In this document: positions 9,956-17,105 of the stretch, one piece after another
Position numbering within the stretch: the first letter of the stretch is position 1
How the letters are laid out: each line of letters starts with the position of its first letter
From: JAMXLG01 sp963765935
Lineage (GTDB): Bacteria > Vulcanimicrobiota > Vulcanimicrobiia > Vulcanimicrobiales > Vulcanimicrobiaceae
Assembly: GCA_963765935.1 (NCBI GenBank)
Contig: CAVXXX010000004.1
Location: 186,001 to 250,000, forward strand
DNA length: 64,000 bases
Direction of reading: 5' to 3'
Program-made: the position numbers and the translations under genes
The notes under the pieces: generated by a model
Databases searched by the model: none
What the model saw: only the letters and a program-made list of their open reading frames with translations
Told to the model about the DNA's origin: nothing

Positions 9956-10629
9956 TATCGAGCTACCACCGTGTAGACGATCCAAACATAATAGAGGCCG
10001 CCGGTAGCCGCACCGGGGACCTTAAGCTGGTAATCGTAGTAGAAATCGCCGTTCTGCGTCGGCGAGGTTACGATCGGCGCCGGATAACTGAGGTAGGTGA
10101 TCGTCGGTGTCGTAAACTGGCCGTTATTCGCAACGATCCCGTTCGTCTTATAGAACGGCAGACCGGCAGAAAAGCCCGTGTTGCTGTCGGCGGGCGAGCC
10201 GCTCGTCGAATTCAAATAGTAAAGCACTGTGCTGAGCGATTGCGTCGAACTGTCTGCGGTATTGAGAAAATCAGCGGCGCCTTCGCCGTACACATAGAAA
10301 CCATTGGGGTCGTTCGACGTTACTTTCAAGTGCGCCGCATATTTATAGAGGTACGTCGTGCCGCCAAGCACGCTGCCGAAATCGATCGCACCGCTATCAA
10401 GCGTTGCGTTCGGACCGTGGGTCGGCGCCGGTTGTGTACCGACGACTGCCTTCACCGCGCCGTAGCCTGCGTAATAGTTCGGCGTTAACGTAATCGACAG
10501 AACGGATTGCGCCGCCCATTTGACGATCGTGCTATCCGTGGCAACATTTGCGGTCGCGGGCGCGAGCGCAGCAAACGCCGCTATACCGGCGACTGCCGCT
10601 CCTATCAATCCTTTGACGAACCGCTTCAT
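9955..10629 (-). CDS. Secreted appendage subunit 2 (pilin/SCPU-like)
   Basis: 224 residues from ATG 10629, which has GGAG 11-14 bases upstream; a TTG nine bases earlier is less likely. A signal peptide ending in APATA precedes the mature N-terminus, which begins with a hydrophobic strand ending in ITLTPNYYAG. The motif AIDFGSV near residue 80 and a C-terminal IVYTVVAR strand match subunit 1 and the giant protein. The size, the DFG element and the terminal strand are reminiscent of spore-coat-U/pilin subunits of archaic chaperone-usher systems, in which the last strand is central to assembly; this is inference. It is cotranscribed between the chaperone gene (20 bases upstream) and subunit 3 (TAATG overlap). 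Confidence 0.65.
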   Translation of the reverse strand: MKRFVKGLIGAAVAGIAAFAALAPATANVATDSTIVKWAAQSVLSITLTPNYYAGYGAVKAVVGTQPAPTHGPNATLDSGAIDFGSVLGGTTYLYKYAAHLKVTSNDPNGFYVYGEGAADFLNTADSSTQSLSTVLYYLNSTSGSPADSNTGFSAGLPFYKTNGIVANNGQFTTPTITYLSYPAPIVTSPTQNGDFYYDYQLKVPGAATGGLYYVWIVYTVVAR

Positions 10630-10648
10630 GACGGGCAAACTCCATTAC

Positions 10649-11446
10649 TCAACGCACCGCGAAGTTGATCTCGCCGCCGGTCTCAGTCTTTCCACCGTAG
10701 TCCACCGTCGCAATCGCCTGGTAATTTCCAGCCGGCAGCGGCTTCCCAACGGCTTGAATCATCCGGGTCCCGCCGCGTTCAACCAAAAGGTTGTCGGGCA
10801 GCGGTACCTGATAGACCACGGCGCCATCTTTTTGGACGATCAGTTGCCCACGACAATACACATGGGCATTTCCGGTGTTTTTGAAGGTGACGCGGTACAT
10901 CTGACCCGACGGCGCTTTGGTACTCGTCATCTTGGTGATGGCGCCGTCAACCTTTTCGGTTCCCTGAATCGTAATGTACAGCTTGGTCGCAACGCGAGCC
11001 GAGAACGCCACGCCGTGGCTCCCGCGCTGCGGTCGCGTTTGGAAGAACACAACGCCCGCGTATTCTCCGCTCAAACTCTTGTCATCGGGCACGGAGAGCG
11101 AAAGCTCTACCTGCTCCGTCGTATTCGGCGACATGTCGAACTCCCGCGGCCGGATCGCTGCCCACCGGAGAACCGAATTTGGCCGCTCACCCGCTTTTGT
11201 GAATTCGTAGTCGCCGTTCTGCGTCAACCCGAAATCAGAAAGTGATGCGAGGATGTGAGTCGACGCGAATGACGTGTTCCTCACGGTAATCGGAATGTTA
11301 TACGTCGTGCCCGGCGGCATTGCAGCCTCGAATTTGCCTGGTGTCACCGTGACACCGAGGATCGCATCCGAGTTTGCCGTTGCGGTCATCCCCGCAACAA
11401 GCACGAGCAACGTAAGGGCTGAATAGAATCGCTTCACCTTCTGCAT
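10649..11446 (-). CDS. PapD-like periplasmic chaperone
   Basis: 265 residues. A signal peptide (basic start, hydrophobic core, cleavage after TATA) is followed by two immunoglobulin-like domains: about residues 28-150, ending with the LSGEYAGVVFF strand, and about 160-265. The order of strands, starting with a V-T-V-T-P-x-K-F edge strand and a P-I-T-V-R-N-T segment, and the lack of a membrane anchor resemble periplasmic chaperones that cap pilus subunits; WxL-interacting DUF916 proteins are the closest alternative. I use ATG 11446, where the signal peptide begins; an in-frame TTG at 11506 would add 20 hydrophilic residues. The gene lies between two putative subunits, the usual position for a dedicated chaperone. 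Expected role: holding subunits assembly-competent on the way to the usher. Confidence 0.65.
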   Translation of the reverse strand: MQKVKRFYSALTLLVLVAGMTATANSDAILGVTVTPGKFEAAMPPGTTYNIPITVRNTSFASTHILASLSDFGLTQNGDYEFTKAGERPNSVLRWAAIRPREFDMSPNTTEQVELSLSVPDDKSLSGEYAGVVFFQTRPQRGSHGVAFSARVATKLYITIQGTEKVDGAITKMTSTKAPSGQMYRVTFKNTGNAHVYCRGQLIVQKDGAVVYQVPLPDNLLVERGGTRMIQAVGKPLPAGNYQAIATVDYGGKTETGGEINFAVR

Positions 11447-11511
11447 AATCCCGAGCGCTTCGCCGCGGGAAACCCCGCGCTCCCGCGACAAAGCGTTACG
11501 TTTCAATGAAC

Positions 11512-12183
11512 CTAGTTCGGGGTGACCGTGTAGGTAAGCGTCGCGATCACAGCGCCAACCGTCGAGTTCGGCCCGAGGTTGAGCTGCAGATCTGCATTAA
11601 GATCCTGCGTTGCCGCCACGGTCGAGTTGAGGATCGACGTGTTCGCCGCCGTGATTGCCGTGCCGCTGCTGCAGGCGGTGGTGCTGACCATAGCAACCGC
11701 TGCGTTACGGACCGATGCCGCATACGTCGTCGGCGAGCCGGTATTCCACGTGCCGTCGGGCAGGAGGCAGAGCAGCGAACCATTCGCCGCCGTGTTGTAG
11801 CCGACCGGCGTACCGGTGACGGCGACTTGGACGTTGACGCCGGCGCTGTCGTTGGTCGTGACATAGCCCTCGACGGCGTTCGTTTCAAGGCAGTTGGTAT
11901 ACTTAACGCCATCGGGCGTCACGGCGCCGAAGTCGACCGTGCCGGTAACGGCTTGCGTATCGGTGGCCGTACAGGTTCCGCTGCCGCCGTTATTTTGGGC
12001 GTAGATGTTTTCGGCGGTGACCTGGTGCGTTTGCGAAGCGCTCGTCTGCGTGTAGAGCGCAATCGCAGCGGATTTTTGGGTGTTCCACTTCACCGTGACA
12101 CTGCCCGTGGCCGCCATTGCTGGCGCCATCGTGCAGAAAAGTGCGCTCAATGATGCGAGCGCTGCAAGCTTTTTAACGTTCAT
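11512..12183 (-). CDS. Secreted appendage subunit 1, probable major subunit
   Basis: 223 residues with a textbook signal peptide (MNVKKLAALASLSALF then APAMA). The mature part is Thr/Ala/Asn-rich, almost free of Lys and Arg, and contains four Cys that could pair. TVDFGAV near residue 75 and the C-terminal LTYTVTPN strand recur in subunit 2 and the giant protein. It is the first gene after a sigma-28-type promoter and is followed 65 bases later by the chaperone. First position and composition suggest the most abundant subunit. AAAGGGA directly precedes the ATG. I recognise no named family; spore-coat-U/pilin-like fold is inference from size, motifs and context. Confidence 0.65.
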   Translation of the reverse strand: MNVKKLAALASLSALFCTMAPAMAATGSVTVKWNTQKSAAIALYTQTSASQTHQVTAENIYAQNNGGSGTCTATDTQAVTGTVDFGAVTPDGVKYTNCLETNAVEGYVTTNDSAGVNVQVAVTGTPVGYNTAANGSLLCLLPDGTWNTGSPTTYAASVRNAAVAMVSTTACSSGTAITAANTSILNSTVAATQDLNADLQLNLGPNSTVGAVIATLTYTVTPN

Positions 12184-12245
12184 TCCCTTTCACCATGCGC
12201 GAGAGTGCCATCCTTGGCAGTACAGGGTAGCGAGTTACATAGAAC
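12184..12245 (-). promoter_or_regulatory. Conserved leader of the subunit-1 operon
   Basis: Immediately after the promoter, this leader shares GTAACT, GGATGGC, CTCGC and CATGGTGA with the leader of the giant gene (6013-6060), while the coding regions downstream are unrelated. That suggests a functional RNA element or protein-binding site rather than chance. The predicted 5' untranslated region is about 56 bases. Confidence 0.5.
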
Positions 12246-12272
12246 TTATCGGCAGCATCATGAGCGCGGTTA
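12246..12272 (-). promoter_or_regulatory. Sigma-28 (FliA)-type promoter for the appendage operon
   Basis: On the minus strand TAAC (12272-12269), exactly 15 bases, then GCCGATAA (12253-12246), which is the perfect -10 of the flagellar sigma factor. It drives subunit 1 and probably the chaperone, subunits 2 and 3 and the usher-like gene. Confidence 0.75.
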
Positions 12273-12426
12273 GCGTTTTAGCGTGCACTCGGGCGTAAAG
12301 ATACACCCTTCCGGTTGGTAAAGATGAGGGCGAGGGACGCATGGCTCGCTTGGACGCCGTGCCGCCGTCCTGGCTCGTATATAAGGAAGGCATCCAAAAG
12401 AGCAGCCAAAAGAGCCCCCAACCCCT

Positions 12427-12453
12427 CAAATCCGCTCCCGATCGAGCCGATAG
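12427..12453 (+). promoter_or_regulatory. Sigma-28 (FliA)-type promoter for flagellin
   Basis: CAAA (12427-12430), exactly 15 bases, then GCCGATAG (12446-12453), one mismatch from the -10 consensus. It points toward the flagellin gene and is divergent from the appendage-operon promoter 154 bases away; the bases between the two promoters contain no gene. Confidence 0.75.
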
Positions 12454-12731
12454 AACATGTACGAAGTCAGTTTCAGGGAGGAAACGCGCTTCTTCATGGA
12501 TGTGCTGGAAACTAAAGGATGGTTAGAGCGCGCGCCAAGAGCGATCTTGAGCGCGATTTTTGCTGTCTTTGCCGTGTCCGGCATCCAGAAGCAACGATCC
12601 GTTTCCATCACGGCCTCGAGCCGGCGTAACTGCAACGAGCGTATCCAGCACATCCGCGCGTTCGAATTCGCCTTTGCCTGGGGCCGCTGCCGTTCGGTCT
12701 TCACCGCATCCGCCACGAGGGTGGTGCGCCG
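12454..12731 (+). other. Long (about 280-base) leader of the flagellin mRNA, with a doubtful small ORF
   Basis: No established gene lies here. One open frame, ATG 12496 to TGA 12735 (79 codons), ends in an ATGA overlap with the flagellin start and has a purine-rich AGGGAGGAAA upstream, which is compatible with coupled translation. Its Arg/Ser-rich second half, however, looks like non-coding translation. I therefore record the stretch as a leader. It does not contain the conserved leader block found before the two appendage genes. Confidence 0.4.
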
Positions 12732-14157
12732 ATGAACATCCTGAACGGAACGGATAACCTTCTTTACAATCTCAACCGAAATCAGCAGCAGCTCGGAACG
12801 ATAACGAGCCGTCTCTCGAGCGGCTTGCGCATTCAAACCGCGGCCGATGATCCGAGCGGTCTTGCGATTTCCGAAAACCTCCAAAGCCGCGTCGGCGGAC
12901 TTCAACAATCGGTCGAAAACGTTCAAACCGGAACTAATATGTTGACGGTTGCGGATGGCGCGGCGGCGACGATTCAACAGATCCTCCAACGCATCGACTC
13001 GCTGATCGTTGAGTCGAACTCCGACATCAATTCAGACGAACAGCTCAGCAACATTCAGACCGAGATCAATCAAATGCTTCTCGAGGTCAACCGCATCTCG
13101 TCGAACGCAAACTTCAATGGTCTGAAGCTATTCGACGGATCGCACGACACGTACGTTGCGGCGCCAAATCAGAATGTGATGGCATTCGAAGTCAATCCAG
13201 GCGTCTTACCCGACGGAAGCGTACCGACGGGCGACTCCGTCTCGAATCCTCAATCCGGTTCGGGACCGGTTGGAGCCAATGGGCAATTAATTCAAGATAC
13301 GGGCGTGAACGGCAGCCCCGCGAACGTCTACGTTCAAGAGGACAATAGCCGTCCGTATGTCACCGGCCTCTTCATCATGGAAGTCACCGGCGCCAGCAAC
13401 AACCCTGTCGAACCGGGGAACGGCATGCCGATCGGCGTGCCGGGGATCTATCTGCAGCAAATTATCTATAGTCCGGATCAGTCGTTCGACGCAGGCAAGG
13501 CGAGTGAAGCAAACTGGACCAACGCCCAGCCCACCAGTTCGGGATTCCTCTCCGGCGTATCCGAAACGATTCCGAATTCCGCGCAAGCCATCACGTTCAA
13601 CCTTCCAAATTTGAGCGCGCAGGACGTGGGCGTCGGGATGGGGGTGGAGATACTGGCTCCCCGCGCGAGCGGAGGCGGCACGGCAATTAGTATTAACGAC
13701 GGCGGCCAGGAAGGCTCGACGATCTCGATGTCGTTGCCGACCCTGAGCACGAACGCATTACAGATTTCAAGTATTAGCGTTCTACGCCCGACGATGGTTA
13801 ACGCGAATACATCGGACGTCAACTTCGGTCAAACAGAAGGCGTTGACTCGAGCAACCAATACGCGGCGATGGACGCGCAGATTCGGGTTGAACATGCACT
13901 CGATCAAATCTCGTCGTTGCGCGCTCAACTCGGCTCGCAGATGGTCTCCACTCAGGAAGATGCGACCAACGACAACGTCAACATCGTCAATCTCACCGCA
14001 TCCGAAAGTTCCATCCGCGATTTGAATATCGGTGCGGCAACGACCGAGTTCACCAAGGATCAGATCATGGTCGCAAGTCGGCACGAGCGTGCTCTCGCAG
14101 TATCAGGTCGACGCGCGGCAGCTCGCGTCCCTGATGATCAACGCCCTCGTCGCATAA
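12732..14157 (+). CDS. fliC: Flagellin (one frame break near the 3' end)
   Basis: The N-terminal coiled-coil D0/D1 domain (residues 1-140) has the family pattern: R-L-S-S-G-L-R-I, A-A-D-D-P-S-G-L-A-I-S, and T-G-T-N-M-L. A variable Pro/Gly-rich centre (about 150-370) follows, then the C-terminal D1/D0 helix with AQLGSQ. At 14070-14073 one extra base shifts the frame; after it the expected terminus, QVGTSVLSQYQ to LASLMINALVA and TAA 14155-14157, is read, so I place the end there. Uncorrected, the frame runs to 14177 with a nonsense tail. The product would be about 474 residues, exported by the flagellar type III apparatus and polymerised into the filament. A sigma-28-type promoter lies upstream and no other flagellar gene is in the window. 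Confidence 0.85.
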
Positions 14158-14187
14158 CAGATAACGCCTCGCGTTAATCCGTGGCGT

Positions 14188-14223
14188 TCGGCCTTCGGCC
14201 GAGCCGCGACACTTCGTGTGCGG
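14188..14223 (+). other. Two adjacent hairpins downstream of flagellin
   Basis: TCGGCC-TTC-GGCCGA (14188-14202) is a perfect six-pair stem. It is followed by a second, bulged stem with a TTC loop (14204-14223). Neither has a U tract, so they are not standard terminators; they may stabilise or end the flagellin transcript. Confidence 0.35.
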
Positions 14224-14257
14224 GGTTGACCCCTCAGCCTATACTTAAGGAAGGATA

Positions 14258-14418
14258 CCTCGCTAGGTGAGGCGTCCACGCGATACACAAGCCGCTGCCC
14301 CGAAACGTCGAGAGACGCCAAGTGAGGTAGACCAGACTACGCCGATACAAGGCGGTGTCTAACGCGGCTCCCCGGTGAGGGTACGATGCGTGGTGCCAAA
14401 GCTCGGAAGCGAATGAGG
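14258..14418 (+). promoter_or_regulatory. M-box (ykoK-type) Mg2+ riboswitch
   Basis: The segment carries the conserved M-box blocks in order: CTAGGTGAGGC at the 5' side, GCTGCCCC, GAGAGACGCCAA, and at the 3' side GTGCCAAAGCTCGG closing with GAATGAGG, which pairs with the 5' CCTCGC region. M-box RNAs fold on binding Mg2+ and shut off Mg2+-uptake genes. It is followed 30 bases later by an intrinsic terminator and then by a MgtE-N/CBS gene and an Nramp-like transporter gene, so it should repress these when Mg2+ is ample. Confidence 0.9.
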
Positions 14419-14448
14419 TAGCGCCGGACTTGTCCATGCGCCCATTCG

Positions 14449-14480
14449 AGCCGGCCGCCAGCGAGGCGGACGGCTTTTTT
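14449..14480 (+). terminator. Intrinsic terminator of the M-box expression platform
   Basis: Arms at 14449-14459 and 14465-14475 pair as an 11-base-pair GC-rich stem with one G-A mismatch and an AGCGA loop, followed by TTTTTT (14475-14480). It sits between the aptamer and the first codon at 14507, as expected for attenuation by premature termination. Confidence 0.8.
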
Positions 14481-14506
14481 GATGCCGTGAGAGGGGGTGA
14501 CGACAA

Positions 14507-15817
14507 GTGGCATTTACCGAGGGCTTTGTATCGGAGCTCGTGGGGCGGAAAGCGACCGTCAATCAGATTCCGATCGGGAAAGTCAGCGACTTCCTCGTCA
14601 ATAAACCAGACGACGTGTTTCCGAAGATCGATGGGCTCGTCATCAAAACGACGAAGGGTCCGCGTTTTGCGCCGATGGACACGGTCGCCGATATCGACGC
14701 GGACGGTTCGATTGCGCTGAGTTACACGCCAAAAGAGGCCGCACCGCCGGAGCGCGATGCGCTGTATCTCATCGCGGATCTGCTCGATAAGCAGATCGTC
14801 GACGTCGACGGTCGCAAAGTCGTGCGCATCAACGACATCGAGATCGCGAAAGCGGGCGATTCGATGCGAGTCGTCGCCGCCGACGTGGGCGTCGGTGGAC
14901 TGCTGCGCCGGCTCGGACTGAAATCGTTCGGCAAACGGTTCACGCCGGCAATCTACCGCTCCATTCCGCGCTCGATGATTGCGTGGGACTCGGTCTCCCC
15001 GATCCGCGACACGAATCCGTCGCAGGTCAGCCTCTCCGTCACCGAGAGCAAGCTCTCGCGCCTTCATCCGTCGGAACTTGCCGACATTATCGAAGATCTC
15101 TCGGCGCGTGAAGCCGCAGCGGTCGTGCGTCAACTCGACGATGAGACGGCCGCGGATGCCTTCGAGCACCTCGATGCGGAAACGCAGCGTTCGCTGATCG
15201 AAGATATCGGTACCGAACGCGCGGCCGACATCATCGAAGAGATGGACGCCGACGACGCGGCCGACTTGCTTGCCGAACTCGACGAAGAGCAGCAGCAACA
15301 GCTACTTGCCGAAATGAACGAGTACACGGCGAGCGAGCTTCGCGAACTCGTCAAGTACGCGGAAGATACGGCCGGCGGCTTGATGACCACCGACTATACG
15401 TGGATCTACCCGCACCGCACGGCGGAAGCAACAATTCGCAAGATTCGCGAGATTGCGCCGGCCTCCGAGTTCATCTACTATCTCTACGTCGTCGACAAGG
15501 AGGATGCGCTGCTCGGCGCGCTTTCGCTGCGCACGCTGTTGCTTGCGGATCCCGAAGAGTCGATCGAAGCCATAATGGACTCCGAACTTGTAACGCTTCG
15601 TCCCGATACCGAGGCGGAAGAGGTCGCGGCGACGATTGCTCGTTACGACTTACTCGCCGTGCCGATCGTCGACGAATCCGGAAAGATGCTCGGCATCGTC
15701 ACCGTCGACGACGCGATCGATGCAATCATGCCGGAAGACATGGCCAAGCGTCTGCCCAAGTTCACTGCACACCGTACGGCGTCGCGCCATCCGCAGCATG
15801 CAAGTCTCAACGGCTGA
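14507..15817 (+). CDS. PRC-barrel / MgtE N-terminal / CBS protein without a transport domain
   Basis: 436 residues from GTG 14507, with GAGGGGGTG eight bases upstream. Residues 1-165 form a PRC-barrel-like region (two halves, each with an I-G-K-V or V-D-G-R-K turn). About 185-290 is the acidic MgtE-N superhelix, with repeated L-x-x-L-D and A-A-D-I-I-E-E motifs. About 300-420 is a CBS pair. MgtE-N and CBS domains in true MgtE channels sense cytoplasmic Mg2+ and lock the pore; here the five-helix pore is absent. The gene is under an M-box riboswitch and overlaps the Nramp-like gene by 20 bases, so I infer that it is a Mg2+-sensing regulatory subunit of that transporter. It is intact and soluble by prediction. 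Confidence 0.8.
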   Translation: MAFTEGFVSELVGRKATVNQIPIGKVSDFLVNKPDDVFPKIDGLVIKTTKGPRFAPMDTVADIDADGSIALSYTPKEAAPPERDALYLIADLLDKQIVDVDGRKVVRINDIEIAKAGDSMRVVAADVGVGGLLRRLGLKSFGKRFTPAIYRSIPRSMIAWDSVSPIRDTNPSQVSLSVTESKLSRLHPSELADIIEDLSAREAAAVVRQLDDETAADAFEHLDAETQRSLIEDIGTERAADIIEEMDADDAADLLAELDEEQQQQLLAEMNEYTASELRELVKYAEDTAGGLMTTDYTWIYPHRTAEATIRKIREIAPASEFIYYLYVVDKEDALLGALSLRTLLLADPEESIEAIMDSELVTLRPDTEAEEVAATIARYDLLAVPIVDESGKMLGIVTVDDAIDAIMPEDMAKRLPKFTAHRTASRHPQHASLNG

Positions 15818-17105
15818 CGACGTCGTCGAACAACCGTCGCGGCGGCGATCGCTTTGGCGGTCGCTGCTGCTTCTTGCAGCGGTTCTCGGTCCGGGCTTCG
15901 TCACGGCTTCCGCCGGTAACGACGTCGGCGGCATCGCCACGTATTCGTCTGCGGGCGCACAATTCGGTTACGACATTCTGTGGGTGATGGTGCCGCTCGC
16001 GGTGGCGCTCATTGTCGTGCAAGAAATGTCGATGCGGATGGGATGCGTCACGGGCAAGGGGCTCGCGGCGCTCATTCGCGAGAACTTCGGCGTGAAGATC
16101 TCCGTCTTCGCGATGCTCGTGCTCTTCTTGATCAACACGTTGATCACGTCGACCGAGTTCGCCGGCATCGCGGCGGCCGCCGAAAACTGGGGCATCTCGC
16201 GCTACATCGCCGTACCGGTCTCACTCCTCTGCGTCTTCTTCTTCGTTCTGCGCTTCAACAACAAGGTGGTCGAGCGCACGTTCGTCGTGTTCTCATTGAT
16301 CTACGTGACGTATATCGTCTCCGCGGTGCTCGCGCATCCGAATTGGCATGAAGTCGCGACGGGAACGCTGATCCCGCACTTTCAATGGCATACGTCCGGC
16401 TGGATCATCATGGTCATCACGATCATCGGTACCACGATCTCGCCGTACATGCAGTTCTTTCTGCAATCGCAAGTGGTCGAGAAAGGGTCGCGCACCGACG
16501 ACTTGCCGCTTGCACGAGCGGATGTCATTAACGGATCGATTCTTGCGATCGCGCTCGCGGGCTTCATGATCATTGCCAACGCCGCGACGATTTTCTTGGC
16601 GAACGAACACGGCGCAAAACTCAATCCGCAACAAGCAATGGATTTTGCGGTTGCGTTAAAACCGCTCGCCGGCGCGGCGGCGTCGACGATCTTCGCGCTC
16701 GGGATTCTCAATGCCGGACTCTTTACGGCGACGGTTCTACCGCTCTCCACGAGCTACATCGTGTGCGAAGCACTTGGCTTCGAAGCCGCGGTTGACCGCA
16801 AATTTTCGGAAGCGCCGGTCTTCTTCACCCTCTTCGCCGCGGGACTGATCATCGGCGCCGGCTTCGTGTTGCTTCCCGGATTGCCGCTGCTGAAGATGAT
16901 CCTGTTCGCTCAGGCGCTACAAGGCGCGCTGCTGCCGTTCGAACTCGTGCTCATGCTCATCATCATCAACCGCAAGTCGGTGATGGGCGACTATACGAAC
17001 GGAATCGTCGGAAACACCATCGCGTGGACGACGGCAGTCGCGATCGGCGTGTTGTCGATTCTCTCGATCGCTGCGGGGCTTATTCCGCAGCTTGGCGGCG
17101 GGTGA
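15798..17105 (+). CDS. Nramp-family divalent metal transporter, probably Mg2+-type
   Basis: 435 residues with about 11 transmembrane helices; ATG 15798 overlaps the preceding gene. The first helix has GPGFVTASAGNDVGG where canonical Nramp proteins have a D-P-G-N element, so Pro and Asn are replaced by Val and Gly. In helix 6 the canonical Met-Pro-His is replaced by SPY, so the Met ligand that selects Mn2+/Fe2+ over Mg2+/Ca2+ is missing. Loss of that Met is a feature of Nramp-related Mg2+ transporters (NRMT). Control by a Mg2+ riboswitch and cotranscription with a MgtE-N/CBS protein support Mg2+ uptake; this is inference. The 3' end overlaps the convergent GGDEF gene by 26 bases. Confidence 0.8.
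   Translation: MQVSTADDVVEQPSRRRSLWRSLLLLAAVLGPGFVTASAGNDVGGIATYSSAGAQFGYDILWVMVPLAVALIVVQEMSMRMGCVTGKGLAALIRENFGVKISVFAMLVLFLINTLITSTEFAGIAAAAENWGISRYIAVPVSLLCVFFFVLRFNNKVVERTFVVFSLIYVTYIVSAVLAHPNWHEVATGTLIPHFQWHTSGWIIMVITIIGTTISPYMQFFLQSQVVEKGSRTDDLPLARADVINGSILAIALAGFMIIANAATIFLANEHGAKLNPQQAMDFAVALKPLAGAAASTIFALGILNAGLFTATVLPLSTSYIVCEALGFEAAVDRKFSEAPVFFTLFAAGLIIGAGFVLLPGLPLLKMILFAQALQGALLPFELVLMLIIINRKSVMGDYTNGIVGNTIAWTTAVAIGVLSILSIAAGLIPQLGGG

Noticed and set aside
12195..12215. TGGCAC in the subunit-1 leader as a sigma-54 promoter
   Set aside because: The -12 element is one base out of register and the predicted start would lie too close to the start codon; the sigma-28-type match upstream is far better.
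12180..12260. GGGTAGCGAGTTAC on the plus strand resembles the 3' part of a GEMM-I (cyclic di-GMP) riboswitch
   Set aside because: The 5' aptamer blocks are missing, and the sequence is the complement of the conserved minus-strand leader.
12426..12989. 187-codon minus-strand frame over the flagellin 5' end
   Set aside because: It is the antisense shadow of the flagellin gene and its leader, with no family match and Arg-rich shadow composition.
14188..14223. Hairpins after flagellin as a standard intrinsic terminator
   Set aside because: No U tract follows either stem; kept only as structured sequence.
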